This document shows positions 8,103 through 15,837 of a DNA stretch of 64,000 bases, one piece after another. The notes beneath the pieces were generated by a model. That model made no database searches and was not told the origin of the DNA. It saw nothing but the letters and a program-made list of their open reading frames with translations. Each line of letters opens with the position of its first letter. Position 1 is the first letter of the stretch. The stretch is from JAJPJE01 sp963848375 (GTDB lineage Bacteria > Acidobacteriota > Terriglobia > Terriglobales > Acidobacteriaceae): positions 1 through 64,000 of the forward strand of contig CAWKDK010000010.1 in assembly GCA_963848375.1 (NCBI GenBank), in the 5' to 3' direction. A program made the position numbers and the translations under genes.

Positions 8103-8285
8103 ATGGTCGGCAGTATGTTAGTAGCGAAGGCTTATAGCACGGCGGTGACACCTAAGCCGGCTCCTTGCCCGTTCTGCAATGCCGTATTGCCGACGTTCAC
8201 CGAACTCGATGTCCATCTCAGCCAGAAGCATAAGAACTGGGCAGCAGAATTCTTCAGGAAAATGATTGTTCCGGAAAAGCAGTAG
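8103..8285 (+). CDS. Small C2H2-type zinc-finger protein
   Basis: A 60-residue reading begins at ATG 8103 (ATG 8115 is also possible); the frame is open further upstream but looks non-coding there. Residues 30-52 show CPFCNAVLPTFTELDVHLSQKH, matching C-x2-C-x12-H-x4-H of a C2H2-type finger. Such single bacterial fingers (Ros/MucR-like or small orphan types) may bind DNA, RNA or protein. The start lacks a clear ribosome site. It lies about 120 bp after the receiver-like gene, on the same strand. Confidence 0.55.
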   Translation: MVGSMLVAKAYSTAVTPKPAPCPFCNAVLPTFTELDVHLSQKHKNWAAEFFRKMIVPEKQ

Positions 8286-8293
8286 GCGGATTC

Positions 8294-8497
8294 TCAGCCG
8301 TTCGTACTTCGGTTTCGCCAGTTTTGTTCATACTCAGCGATCAAGCTCTTGATGTGCTGTCGTTGCTCTTCGAGCTCACGGTTCCCCAGAGGATGGAGAA
8401 TCGTTTCCGCGTTTGCTTCGTCAAGCCAAGTCTTGCAGACCTGGTAATCTTTCTCGTTCAAAATGAAGTCGTCTTTAAGCCGGGGGGCGGGTTTCAT
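8294..8497 (-). CDS. Small hypothetical helical protein
   Basis: This 67-residue product starts at ATG with a weak TAGGA nine bases upstream. It has high Glu, Asn, Arg and Gln content and reads as two amphipathic helices (residues 14-35 and 38-62, ending EYEQNWRNRS). There is no signal peptide. It is convergent with the C2H2 gene, with eight bases between the stop codons. Function unknown. Confidence 0.55.
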   Translation of the reverse strand: MKPAPRLKDDFILNEKDYQVCKTWLDEANAETILHPLGNRELEEQRQHIKSLIAEYEQNWRNRSTNG

Positions 8498-8557
8498 CGG
8501 ATAATCCTATCGCCGGTTACGCCTGCGTACCCCTAGGTATTCGGCGGCGCTCCGGCT

Positions 8558-9880
8558 TTACTGTGCAGGGCTGACAGCGACAGTCGGCCCCGGTGAAATA
8601 ACCTTTAACTGGTTAAGCGACGCAAGCACACCTTCCCATCGAACTTGGTCCTTTTTCGTCTGGATCGGCAATGAGAGGTCAGAATAAAACTCCAATACGT
8701 TCGCGCGCAGTTCCGGGGTCACTCGATCGAACTTCCGCTCTGACAATTGAGCCAGCAGCTTTGCGTAGGTGTCGTCAGTCAGTGAATATTCCGCTGCTTC
8801 CGTTCTCTTTCCACTATCGAGATCGCAATTTGGAAGAACAACCGAATCGGTGCGCACCTGTTCAAGGAAGGCGCGATATTGATCGACGGTTGTGTTAATG
8901 CTCTTGATGTACAGGTCTTCTGTTTGTGGAGTTGGATGATTGAATGCCAGCTTCTTGAAAGGACCGACCTTCGGCATATATCTCAAGAGGGTAGATAAGA
9001 CGCGTGTACCGAAACCCGGTTTCACGTAATCCTTCCCCCACTGCTTCTCATAATCAGAGCGCGAAAGACGGAACAGAAACTTCTGTTTCGCAAAATTAGG
9101 CGTTTCGCGCATCAGTTCCTTCTTATGAGTCTGCAATGCCACTTCCGTCATTTGCGGAATCATCCGGCTGACAGCGAAGCGATAAGAACCCACCGCCATA
9201 TCCTCGTGGGTGAGCACGTCTTTTAACTCCACTCCGTACACAACAGGAAAGACGCGCTCCAACAAAGGTTTGGATACTTGGAATCCGATGAAATCGTGAT
9301 ATTGCTGAGAGGCGTAACGATTCTTCGCCACCTGCACCGTGTCGAATCCAAACTCAGTTTTCAAATGCGCTGTCTTGTCTTGCGCGTAGCGAACCGATTT
9401 GCCATATTTCGCCCGTAGCTTCGGATACTCGATCGCGACAGATTCGTTGACGGCCGGGTGACCGGCGATGTCTGAAGCATAGTGCGACAGGGCACCCAAG
9501 GCAAATGCGTACTCATCGGCATCCTGGCTTTCCAGAAGCAGTTCATGAACGAAGTCTCCGCTCCGCACGTAATGCACCAGGTCGCTGAATTCCTTACTGC
9601 CGAAAGGGTAGTAGCCGAGGTCCTGTATGACGGCGCCTCCGTAGGCGTAGGCATGAGCTTCCCGAAGCTGGTCTTCCGAAAGTCCCGGAAATCGCTTTAG
9701 CAGGAGAGGTTGGATTTCATCCGCCCAAAGCAGATCTACAATCTCTTCGTGAGTCAGAACCGAGTACGCGGACAGACCTCCAGCGCACATCAGCACTACA
9801 AAAAGGACGGCGATCGAACGAACACAAAGCAGGCGCCAACATTGAAGTGTGGCGCCCGTCGATGTGAGTGGATCGCGCAT
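8558..9880 (-). CDS. Secreted zinc-dependent phospholipase C-like protein
   Basis: The product is 440 residues. An N-terminal signal peptide (hydrophobic core about 20-38, SAYS cleavage region) exports it. The body matches the zinc-dependent phospholipase C/GPLD1-type fold: early His in LTHEEIVDLLW, and LGALSHYASDIAGHP near residue 135, which gives the H-x3-D-x3-GH metal pattern typical of this family. Phosphodiester hydrolysis of phospholipids is the family role; the substrate here is unknown. The C-terminal 150 residues are of unknown function. It is three bases downstream of the DUF3309 gene, so the two are probably one transcript. Confidence 0.75.
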   Translation of the reverse strand: MRDPLTSTGATLQCWRLLCVRSIAVLFVVLMCAGGLSAYSVLTHEEIVDLLWADEIQPLLLKRFPGLSEDQLREAHAYAYGGAVIQDLGYYPFGSKEFSDLVHYVRSGDFVHELLLESQDADEYAFALGALSHYASDIAGHPAVNESVAIEYPKLRAKYGKSVRYAQDKTAHLKTEFGFDTVQVAKNRYASQQYHDFIGFQVSKPLLERVFPVVYGVELKDVLTHEDMAVGSYRFAVSRMIPQMTEVALQTHKKELMRETPNFAKQKFLFRLSRSDYEKQWGKDYVKPGFGTRVLSTLLRYMPKVGPFKKLAFNHPTPQTEDLYIKSINTTVDQYRAFLEQVRTDSVVLPNCDLDSGKRTEAAEYSLTDDTYAKLLAQLSERKFDRVTPELRANVLEFYSDLSLPIQTKKDQVRWEGVLASLNQLKVISPGPTVAVSPAQ

Positions 9881-9883
9881 GGT

Positions 9884-10039
9884 TCAGATCCGACCGAGAA
9901 CCAGCAGAATGACGACGATCAAGAGGACCAGTCCCAGCCCTCCACTCGGGTAGTAGCCCCAGTTTCTGCTGTGCGACCACCTTGGCAACGCACCAAACAA
10001 TGCCAAAATCAAGATCACAATCAATATCATTCCAAGCAT
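9884..10039 (-). CDS. DUF3309-family membrane peptide
   Basis: This 51-residue peptide starts at ATG with AAGGAG four bases upstream. It has a hydrophobic helix (residues 2-18), then the conserved core ALPRWSHSRNWGYYPSGG, then a second helix ending LGRI, which is the exact layout of DUF3309 (tryptophan-rich hinge between two membrane helices). Function is unknown; members are widespread in proteobacterial and acidobacterial stress regions. It is the first gene of the transcript with the phospholipase C-like gene. Confidence 0.85.
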   Translation of the reverse strand: MLGMILIVILILALFGALPRWSHSRNWGYYPSGGLGLVLLIVVILLVLGRI

Positions 10040-10122
10040 ATTCACTCCTTCTTTCCTGCTTTCACACAGGAAGATTCACTCTCCGCATGCAGCCTCTCGC
10101 GAGGCTGCACGCAGTTAAACGG

Positions 10123-11019
10123 TTACATCGAGATGCTGATCGCGATACCAACGGACGGATACCTGGTGTTGTACAGGTAATAGCCGTTGTCGACGTAAGT
10201 GACATAAACGTCGTCGGTGTCGTACCAGTTATTCGCCCAATAGTTCGGCCACGGATCAACAACGCTGAACCAATAGCCACCGTACTGGAAGCGGGGATAC
10301 CCGCCCACGACCTGGAACGGCTGGCCGTAAATTCGGAAACCATGATCTGGTCCGAAAGATCCGCGGAACCGGTCATCGGGGATGCGGTAGCCGTGATAGC
10401 CACCACGCTGTTGCCATGAGCGGTGGTCTGACTGCCAGTTTCCCGAGCGATGCTGCTGCCAGGCGCTCTGCTCAACCCGTTGCTGCTGAGGGGTGTACTG
10501 GGCGTGCTGTTGCTGTTCAGCTTGCTGTGATCGCTTGTTGTTCCTGTCCTGATCTTGTTGTTGCTGCGCATGCTGCTGATTCTGTTTTTGCTCTTGCTGC
10601 TCAGCTTGCTGTGATCGCTTGTTGTTCCTGTCCTGATCTTGTTGTTGCTGCGCATGCTGCTGATTCTGTTTTTGCTCTTGCTGCTCAGCTTGCTGTGATC
10701 GCTTGTTTGTTCCTGTCCTGATCTTGCTGTTGCTGGGCAGCTGTTGCTGCTGATTCTGTTTTTGCTGCTGAGGATGCTGTGCTGACTGCTTGTTCTCGTT
10801 CGGTTGCGGTTGCTGCTGGGCATGCTGCGGCTGTTTTTCCTGATTCTGGTGTTGCTGCTGCTGTTGCGCATGTTGTTGTTCGGGCTTGCCTTGCTGGGCA
10901 TGCTCCTGCTGATTGTTGTGGTCCTGCTTATCGCCCTGCTGCTCCTGTCCATAGGCAGGAGCAGCGATTCCAAGAATCAAAGACAGAACGGCGGCGGTCG
11001 TAATTCCAATAACTTTCAT
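10123..11019 (-). CDS. Exported glutamine-rich repeat protein
   Basis: This 298-residue product has a GAGG ribosome site eight bases before ATG. A signal peptide (residues 1-24, ending AYGQ) leads to a long Gln/His/Asn/Lys-rich region (25-185) and then a Tyr/Trp/Gly-rich C-terminal domain (200-298) with YHGYRIPDDRFRGSFG, a block seen in acidobacterial envelope proteins. The middle holds 28-residue units repeated in tandem (see 10507-10764). It is likely envelope-located and disordered in the middle, perhaps water- or surface-binding. In the unit nearest the N-terminus, two compensating indels change the local frame. Confidence 0.7.
   Translation of the reverse strand: MKVIGITTAAVLSLILGIAAPAYGQEQQGDKQDHNNQQEHAQQGKPEQQHAQQQQQHQNQEKQPQHAQQQPQPNENKQSAQHPQQQKQNQQQQLPSNSKIRTGTNKRSQQAEQQEQKQNQQHAQQQQDQDRNNKRSQQAEQQEQKQNQQHAQQQQDQDRNNKRSQQAEQQQHAQYTPQQQRVEQSAWQQHRSGNWQSDHRSWQQRGGYHGYRIPDDRFRGSFGPDHGFRIYGQPFQVVGGYPRFQYGGYWFSVVDPWPNYWANNWYDTDDVYVTYVDNGYYLYNTRYPSVGIAISISM
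10507..10764. repeat. Tandem repeat inside the glutamine-rich gene (84, 84 and 90 bp)
   Basis: Three tandem copies occupy 10507-10590, 10591-10674 and 10675-10764. The first two are 84 bp, in frame, 28 residues each. The third (5'-most in the gene) carries an extra T near 10706 and five extra bases near 10735-10745, a total of six, so the gene stays in frame while about 11 residues between the two changes are read in another frame. Confidence 0.85.
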
Positions 11020-11057
11020 AGGTGGTACCTCAATTAGTGCTCGTTACATGGACTGCT

Positions 11058-12608
11058 TTACTGCAAGCTCCCGGTCGTCGCGTTAGCCGGGTTGCCAATG
11101 GCATCGCCGGATACGAGAAGCTCCACTCTTCGGTTCTGCTGCCGGCCCGCAGAGTTATTGTTGGACGCTACCGGCAACGTATTGCCGAAACCTCTTGCGC
11201 TGACTGCATCAGCCGCTACGCCTTGTTCCACCAGATAGTCACGTACTGTGCTGGCGCGGCTTTCGGACAGAGTCTGATTCATTCTGTCGCTGCCTACATT
11301 GTCCGTATAGCCACCGACGGCGATGTTGAGGCCAGGGTAGGCGAGCAGAATTCCAGCAACTTTCGCCAGCTTCTCCCGTGCACCCGGCTTCAAGGAATAT
11401 CTTCCCGTGTCAAACAACACATCGGACATGTTGACGATGAGCCCGCGCGCAGTGTCGCGAGTCTGAAGGATGGTGTTCAACTGTTCGGAGAGCCGAGCAC
11501 GCATGGCTGTTTTGTCGTTTTCCGACTGTTGCGCACTCTGCTGTGCCTGCTGCGCCGCTAACCGGGATTGATCGGCATCGGCCTGAGCCGCACTCACGGC
11601 CGCTGCTGAAGCCGCTTGGTTTGAGGCCATAGCTGTTTGATTTGCGGCAATATTTGCAGCCATTTCGGATTGCGCCTGTTCCTTCTGCCGAATCGCGTCG
11701 TTCGCCTGGTCCTGCGCCTGCGCCTGCGCATCCGCCGAAGCTTGAAGGTCACTGGCCTGGCGCTGTTCGTCGATCTTCTTCACTGCGATTGCGCGGGAAT
11801 CTTCCGCGGTCTGGACGGTCTCGCGAGCGACAGCGATCAACGGTTTTCGGTCCATGTGATTCTTGGTCGCTAATTCATCGGTATTGTTCATTAACTCAAC
11901 CGCGTGCTGATAACTGGCGCTGGCATACTGCTCAGCTCCCTCGGATTGCGCGATGCGGACCGCGTTCCGAGCTTCGAAGAACTCCAACGGCAACTTTGCA
12001 TTTAGAACCACGGGATCAAATTTGTAGCCAGTGGGAATGTAGCCGCCACGTTCAAGGAAATCATGTTTAGCGCTGAGCGCTTCGGTTGTTCCCTTGGTAT
12101 CGGCGCGAACAACGTTTTCCAGTACCACGACGTTGCTAGGTTCACGGACCGCATAATAAGGTTCCGCGGTGACGACCAAAGCGAATGCCTGCAGATCCGT
12201 GGTTACGTCGAGCTTGCTGCGATGGTTGTTCCCCACCAGTATTTCGCCCAGGTTCTGTGCGCGGCCTTCCGGCGAAATTGCCCACAGAATGTAGGTGAGG
12301 TATTCGCCGCCGAAAGTTGTCGGCCGGTCGAAATTGGCGAATTCCACCTGGATCTCGATGTAGCCTTTTTTACTTTCTACCTTGGCTTGCCCGTGCGCTG
12401 CTGGCATAAGGTTCGTGCCGGCAAAGTTCAGTTTCGTAGCTCCGCTGCGATGCTGGTAATTGACCGCCTGCACGCTGCGGCTGACCACGGTGACGTGGAA
12501 TGTTGGCGTTGGCACCAGTGGTTCAACAGTGGTGGTTTGAGAGTTCGTCTGCGCTAATGCGCTCATGCTTAGTGTGATTACTGCTGCTAACAACAACTTA
12601 ACTTTCAC
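11058..12608 (-). CDS. OmpA-family outer-membrane/peptidoglycan-binding protein
   Basis: GTG start at 12608 (516 residues) because AGGGAGA lies just upstream; an upstream TTG is less likely. A signal peptide is present (KLLLAAVITLSMSALAQ). Residues about 30-200 form a beta-rich domain. An Ala/Gln-rich coiled coil follows (about 245-365), and the C-terminal OmpA domain (about 385-500) has VLFDTGRYSLKPGAREKL, GGYTDNVGSDRMNQTLSESRA and NRRVEL, the standard peptidoglycan contacts. The coiled coil likely spans the periplasm. It is on the same strand as the Gln-rich and Thivi_2564 genes. Confidence 0.9.
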   Translation of the reverse strand: MKVKLLLAAVITLSMSALAQTNSQTTTVEPLVPTPTFHVTVVSRSVQAVNYQHRSGATKLNFAGTNLMPAAHGQAKVESKKGYIEIQVEFANFDRPTTFGGEYLTYILWAISPEGRAQNLGEILVGNNHRSKLDVTTDLQAFALVVTAEPYYAVREPSNVVVLENVVRADTKGTTEALSAKHDFLERGGYIPTGYKFDPVVLNAKLPLEFFEARNAVRIAQSEGAEQYASASYQHAVELMNNTDELATKNHMDRKPLIAVARETVQTAEDSRAIAVKKIDEQRQASDLQASADAQAQAQDQANDAIRQKEQAQSEMAANIAANQTAMASNQAASAAAVSAAQADADQSRLAAQQAQQSAQQSENDKTAMRARLSEQLNTILQTRDTARGLIVNMSDVLFDTGRYSLKPGAREKLAKVAGILLAYPGLNIAVGGYTDNVGSDRMNQTLSESRASTVRDYLVEQGVAADAVSARGFGNTLPVASNNNSAGRQQNRRVELLVSGDAIGNPANATTGSLQ

Positions 12609-12694
12609 ATTGTCTCCCTGTAACAAATGTCTGCTGTGTTACGTTTTGCTATCTTTTTTGCGTTCGCGTGGCCGCGGTACTTCGCCGCGGTCCA

Positions 12695-12886
12695 TCAACT
12701 TCCAACGTGGATCTTGGCAAGCGAATGGAAGAGTCCAAAAATGTTGAGAATCCACAGAACCACGGCAATCACCACGACGCCATTGAGAATTGACTTGATG
12801 GTCCCCTGCATGGGGATGAAGCGATTCACCAGCCACAGCAGAATTCCCACCACAACCAGTACTTCGAGAACTTGAATCAAAGGCAT
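12695..12886 (-). CDS. Thivi_2564-family small membrane protein
   Basis: This 63-residue protein with ATG start has AAGGAAGG upstream. It has two membrane helices (residues 3-21 and 33-53) joined by the conserved RFIPMQGTIKSILN link, matching the Thivi_2564 membrane family. Function is not known; members are often in stress or envelope clusters. The next gene on this strand is the OmpA-family gene about 90 bp downstream, so co-transcription is possible. Confidence 0.85.
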   Translation of the reverse strand: MPLIQVLEVLVVVGILLWLVNRFIPMQGTIKSILNGVVVIAVVLWILNIFGLFHSLAKIHVGS

Positions 12887-13214
12887 GATCTTTGGCCTTC
12901 CTTTTCTTGCGGGCTAACTCCTCTCATCCGCCTGGAGGTGTTGCCCTGAGTTTCCTGTTCGAGACAAGGCCGAATCGTGATCCGCCGCGACGGCCCGCGG
13001 CATACACACGGATAAAGAATTCCAATTGGCTGGATGTTGGTGGTTTTTCGATCGGCGGCCCCGATCTAGGAAAGAGAGATCTACGAATCAGCGGTCGCCG
13101 CTCTGTCCACACACTCAGGAGAACAAAGGATGACACATGTAGATTTTCGTGTCTGAGCTACATAGCTCACTTTGCGATTGTGTGTCCCGATAGGACACAT
13201 CGCCCGTGCTTGCC
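12887..13214. other. Intergenic stretch, about 330 bp, with two palindromes
   Basis: No gene with a ribosome site is visible on either strand between the two small membrane-protein genes. The notable content is the pair of inverted repeats at 13155-13199, described separately. Confidence 0.4.
13155..13199. promoter_or_regulatory. Two adjacent palindromes
   Basis: GAGCTA-CA-TAGCTC (13155-13168) and TGTGTCC-CGATA-GGACACA (13181-13199) lie 12 bases apart, just past the lmo0937-type gene stop codon on its transcript side and upstream of the Thivi_2564 gene. Both have perfect arms and lack T-runs, so they look more like operator sites than a terminator. The regulator is unknown. Confidence 0.4.
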
Positions 13215-13364
13215 TCACAGCGCGTGCTGCCGCCCGAGCACAAGGTTAAAGATCAAGATCGCCAGTGCAGCCACTAATAGAAGATGGATCAGACCACCGG
13301 CAATATGAAAACTGAAACCCAGAAGCCACAGCAGCAAAACGACCGCAAATATTGTCCAAAGCAT
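13215..13364 (-). CDS. lmo0937-family small membrane protein
   Basis: This 49-residue peptide starts at ATG with AGAAGGGG upstream. Two membrane helices (about 2-18 and 25-41) are joined by the conserved FHIAGGLIHLLLV segment; the MLWTI start and LGRQ end are characteristic of the lmo0937 membrane family. The function is unknown, and members are often stress-induced. It is too short for common gene length cut-offs and easy to miss. Confidence 0.85.
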   Translation of the reverse strand: MLWTIFAVVLLLWLLGFSFHIAGGLIHLLLVAALAILIFNLVLGRQHAL

Positions 13365-13440
13365 AATCGGCCCCTTCTCTGCAGCGTCGTAAGCACCCGA
13401 GAGCCGAAATTCTTCTCGGGTGCACGCGCTTATTAACCAG

Positions 13441-14150
13441 CTACTCTTTCTTAGCTTCTGCTACAGCCTGGGCCTTTGCGCCTCTGACTGCTTTCAGGAA
13501 CGGTTCGGCCGACGCTGGTATCGCTACTTGCCCCAGCAGTGCTGACCGAGTCGTGACATTGTGCCCGTAAATGGCCTTCATGGAATCGTTATCCTGACGC
13601 ACAGAAGCGCCGCTCAAGGTGAGTCCAGCAAAAGCGCCCTTAGCGCGCGAGTAGGTCAGAATCTCGGTTTCCAGTTTCCAATTGGTGTCGGCCGAAGCAT
13701 GGCGTCCAACTGGTCCAGCGGCCGCCGAGGCATCCGCTCCGAGCTGAAACTTGCTCGCCAGCAACTGCTGCATACCTTTGTCATTCTGGATAATCATGAC
13801 CAGGTCGACGCCCTCGACGCCGATCTGCAATCCCCAGCTGCCGCCAGTGATGGCAAAGAACGCTGGTGCGCTCCATCCGGTTGCAGTTCGGCAGGTCGCC
13901 ACGCCTCTGCCATTCTCTGCACCAAATACGAAGCCACCCTTAATCATGTGTGGTACAACGGCCACGCACTTCGCATGTTCCAGCACTTCTTCCGGGATGC
14001 CGTTATCCGGCGCGGCCATGATCTCGTTGAGCACCTTGCCGGCGTTATCCAGCCGATCGGTTGATGATTCGCGGTTTGAATCCGCCCAGCCCAGGCTGGC
14101 AAAACTGAGTAATGCAACGAACAACAATAAGTCTTCTTCAAAACTCTCAC
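13441..14150 (-). CDS. YSC84/SYLF-domain lipid-binding protein, signal peptide frame disrupted
   Basis: The SYLF (Ysc84, DUF500) domain occupies most of the protein: DRLDNAGKVLNEIM, GGFVFGAENGRGV, GSWGLQIGVEGVDLVMII and the closing GASVRQD-NDSMKAIYG. Family members bind phosphoinositides or other lipids and in bacteria are usually exported. Here the core frame reads LLLFVALLSFASLGWA just before the domain, a perfect signal-peptide core, but its natural start (GTG 14150, MRVLKK) is in another frame; one missing T near 14129 separates them. In-frame alternatives are TTG 14127 or a distant ATG 14256. Either the base is a sequencing error or export is lost. Confidence 0.75.
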
Positions 14151-14641
14151 CTTTTTCTTCTGCCCCTGCACGAGCGAATCTCTGAGTTCCTGCGCCCACT
14201 CGCGGTGTATAAGGCAATTCCCACATTATCGGGATGTCATGAGGCTGTCTGAGCAATACCGCTCACCTGGCATTCACGATTGGAGGGGACTCAGGAACCT
14301 TGGCGCGAACGCAGATCATTCAGTCTCGTCAGCATTGATGTGTTTTGATGAGCTTTCATTCGTGCCAGGTGACATGGTGAGAGCGAACCGGAGGCGTGAA
14401 CTTCGCATTGCGATCTCGTGATTACACTTCAACCGCGAAGCACCATAAGTTCATGCCGAATTAAGAGTGTGACCAAAGTCATCTCCGCCGCAGGGAGCAC
14501 GGGGGTACTGTGATCTCTGTTAAGCAGATTGAATGAGCGCGCTGATCGACGACCGATCCCACCGTATTCGCACTCTGCAGTACAGCGAGGCGCAAGCTTT
14601 GTGGCACAGGTACACGGCCAAGATGCTGACACGAGGAGTAA
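14151..14641. other. Intergenic stretch with a long-range inverted repeat
   Basis: About 490 bp lie between divergent genes (YSC84 minus, radical SAM plus). CACCTGGCA at 14264-14272 pairs with TGCCAGGTG at 14363-14371, nine bases with about 90 bases between. No protein-coding frame with a ribosome site is evident. Promoters for both flanking genes must be here. Confidence 0.4.
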
Positions 14642-15784
14642 ATGCAACCTCAACTCGATTTCAATGAGCGACCCTTCATTGTGATTTGGGAAACCACGCA
14701 GGCGTGTGATCTGGCATGTCTGCATTGCCGTGCCTGTGCTCAGCCACTACGCAGTGCGCTCGAACTCAGCACCGCGGAAGCAAAAAAGCTGATCGACGAG
14801 GTTGCAGCGCTCAAAGCTCCTGTATTCGTGCTCACTGGCGGCGATCCACTGAAGCGGCCGGATATCTTCGAACTCGTGCAGTACGCCTCCGATAGTGGCG
14901 TCCGTATCTCACTTACCCCTAGTGCCACTCCCTTGCTTACTCGCGAAGCTATCGTGCGCCTGAAACAGTGCGGTCTGGCGCGACTTGCGATTAGCCTCGA
15001 CGGACCGACTGCGGAAATCCACGATGGATTCCGTCGCGTAGCCGGGTCTTACGATTGGACGTTACGGGCGGTGCGTTGGGCTCGCGAGATTGATCTTCCT
15101 GTCCAGATCAATACGACGATCACGCGCCACAATCTTGAACACCTGGATTCAATGATCTCGCTCATGGAACAGCTGGATATCGTCCTGTGGAGCGTTTTCT
15201 TTCTAGTCCCGACTGGCCGCGGTTCCGATATCAGTTTGATTTCAGCAGACGAATTTGAACAAGTCTTCGAGAAACTGTACACGACTTCGCAACGCGTGAA
15301 GTTCGATATCAAGAGCACCGAAGCTCAACACTATCGGCGTTTCCTGCTGCAGCGCAGGACCGAAGAGAAACGCAAAGGCAACGCGCCGGCGATCGCGATG
15401 CTGGGTACGAGTACTCCTGACGGCATTGGCCGCGCTCCACGCGGAATCAATGATGGCAAAGGTTTCGTTTTCATATCCCATCGAGGGGAAGTGTTTCCAA
15501 GCGGGTTTCTCCCTATTTCCGCGGGAAACATACGAAAAGAGTCATTGGCGAAAATGTATCGAGAATCGCCGCTATTCACTTCTCTGAGGGATACATCGAA
15601 CCTTCAAGGGAAATGCGGCGTCTGCGAATTTCGCGAGGTCTGCGGAGGTTCAAGAGCGCGGGCATACGCGGTTTCCGGGAATTTGTTTGCGGAAGAGCCC
15701 TGCTGCTCCTGGCAACCGAAGTCTATGTTGAAGCCGACCAGTAGTTGGCTATCAAGGCGGGCAGTTGACACAGCAGCAGTCTGA
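14642..15784 (+). CDS. Radical SAM/SPASM-domain protein (TIGR04053-like)
   Basis: This 380-residue protein starts at ATG with GAGGAG close upstream. The radical-SAM iron-sulfur motif is C22-x3-C26-x2-C29 (CDLACLHC), followed by GGDPLKRPDIF. The C-terminal SPASM region has CGVCEFREVCGGSRARA and a late CC, supplying ligands for an auxiliary cluster. The whole resembles the TIGR04053 group, related to heme d1/peptide-modifying enzymes (PqqE/NirJ-like). The substrate is not evident: no small precursor peptide gene stands next to it, and no heme genes are near. Confidence 0.85.
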   Translation: MQPQLDFNERPFIVIWETTQACDLACLHCRACAQPLRSALELSTAEAKKLIDEVAALKAPVFVLTGGDPLKRPDIFELVQYASDSGVRISLTPSATPLLTREAIVRLKQCGLARLAISLDGPTAEIHDGFRRVAGSYDWTLRAVRWAREIDLPVQINTTITRHNLEHLDSMISLMEQLDIVLWSVFFLVPTGRGSDISLISADEFEQVFEKLYTTSQRVKFDIKSTEAQHYRRFLLQRRTEEKRKGNAPAIAMLGTSTPDGIGRAPRGINDGKGFVFISHRGEVFPSGFLPISAGNIRKESLAKMYRESPLFTSLRDTSNLQGKCGVCEFREVCGGSRARAYAVSGNLFAEEPCCSWQPKSMLKPTSSWLSRRAVDTAAV

Positions 15785-15837
15785 TCAGCTCGGATCAAAT
15801 CTGCGTGCACATGCAAATTGGGATTTACACAATTTCG

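Noticed and set aside
10062..10973. Long minus-strand Ser/Arg/Asn-rich frame overlapping the Gln-rich gene
   Set aside because: It is an alternative frame of the same repeat; the Gln-rich frame has a signal peptide and ribosome site.
10804..11037. Leucine-rich plus-strand frame that looks like a membrane protein
   Set aside because: It is the reverse complement of CAG/CAA glutamine codons, which read as Leu codons.
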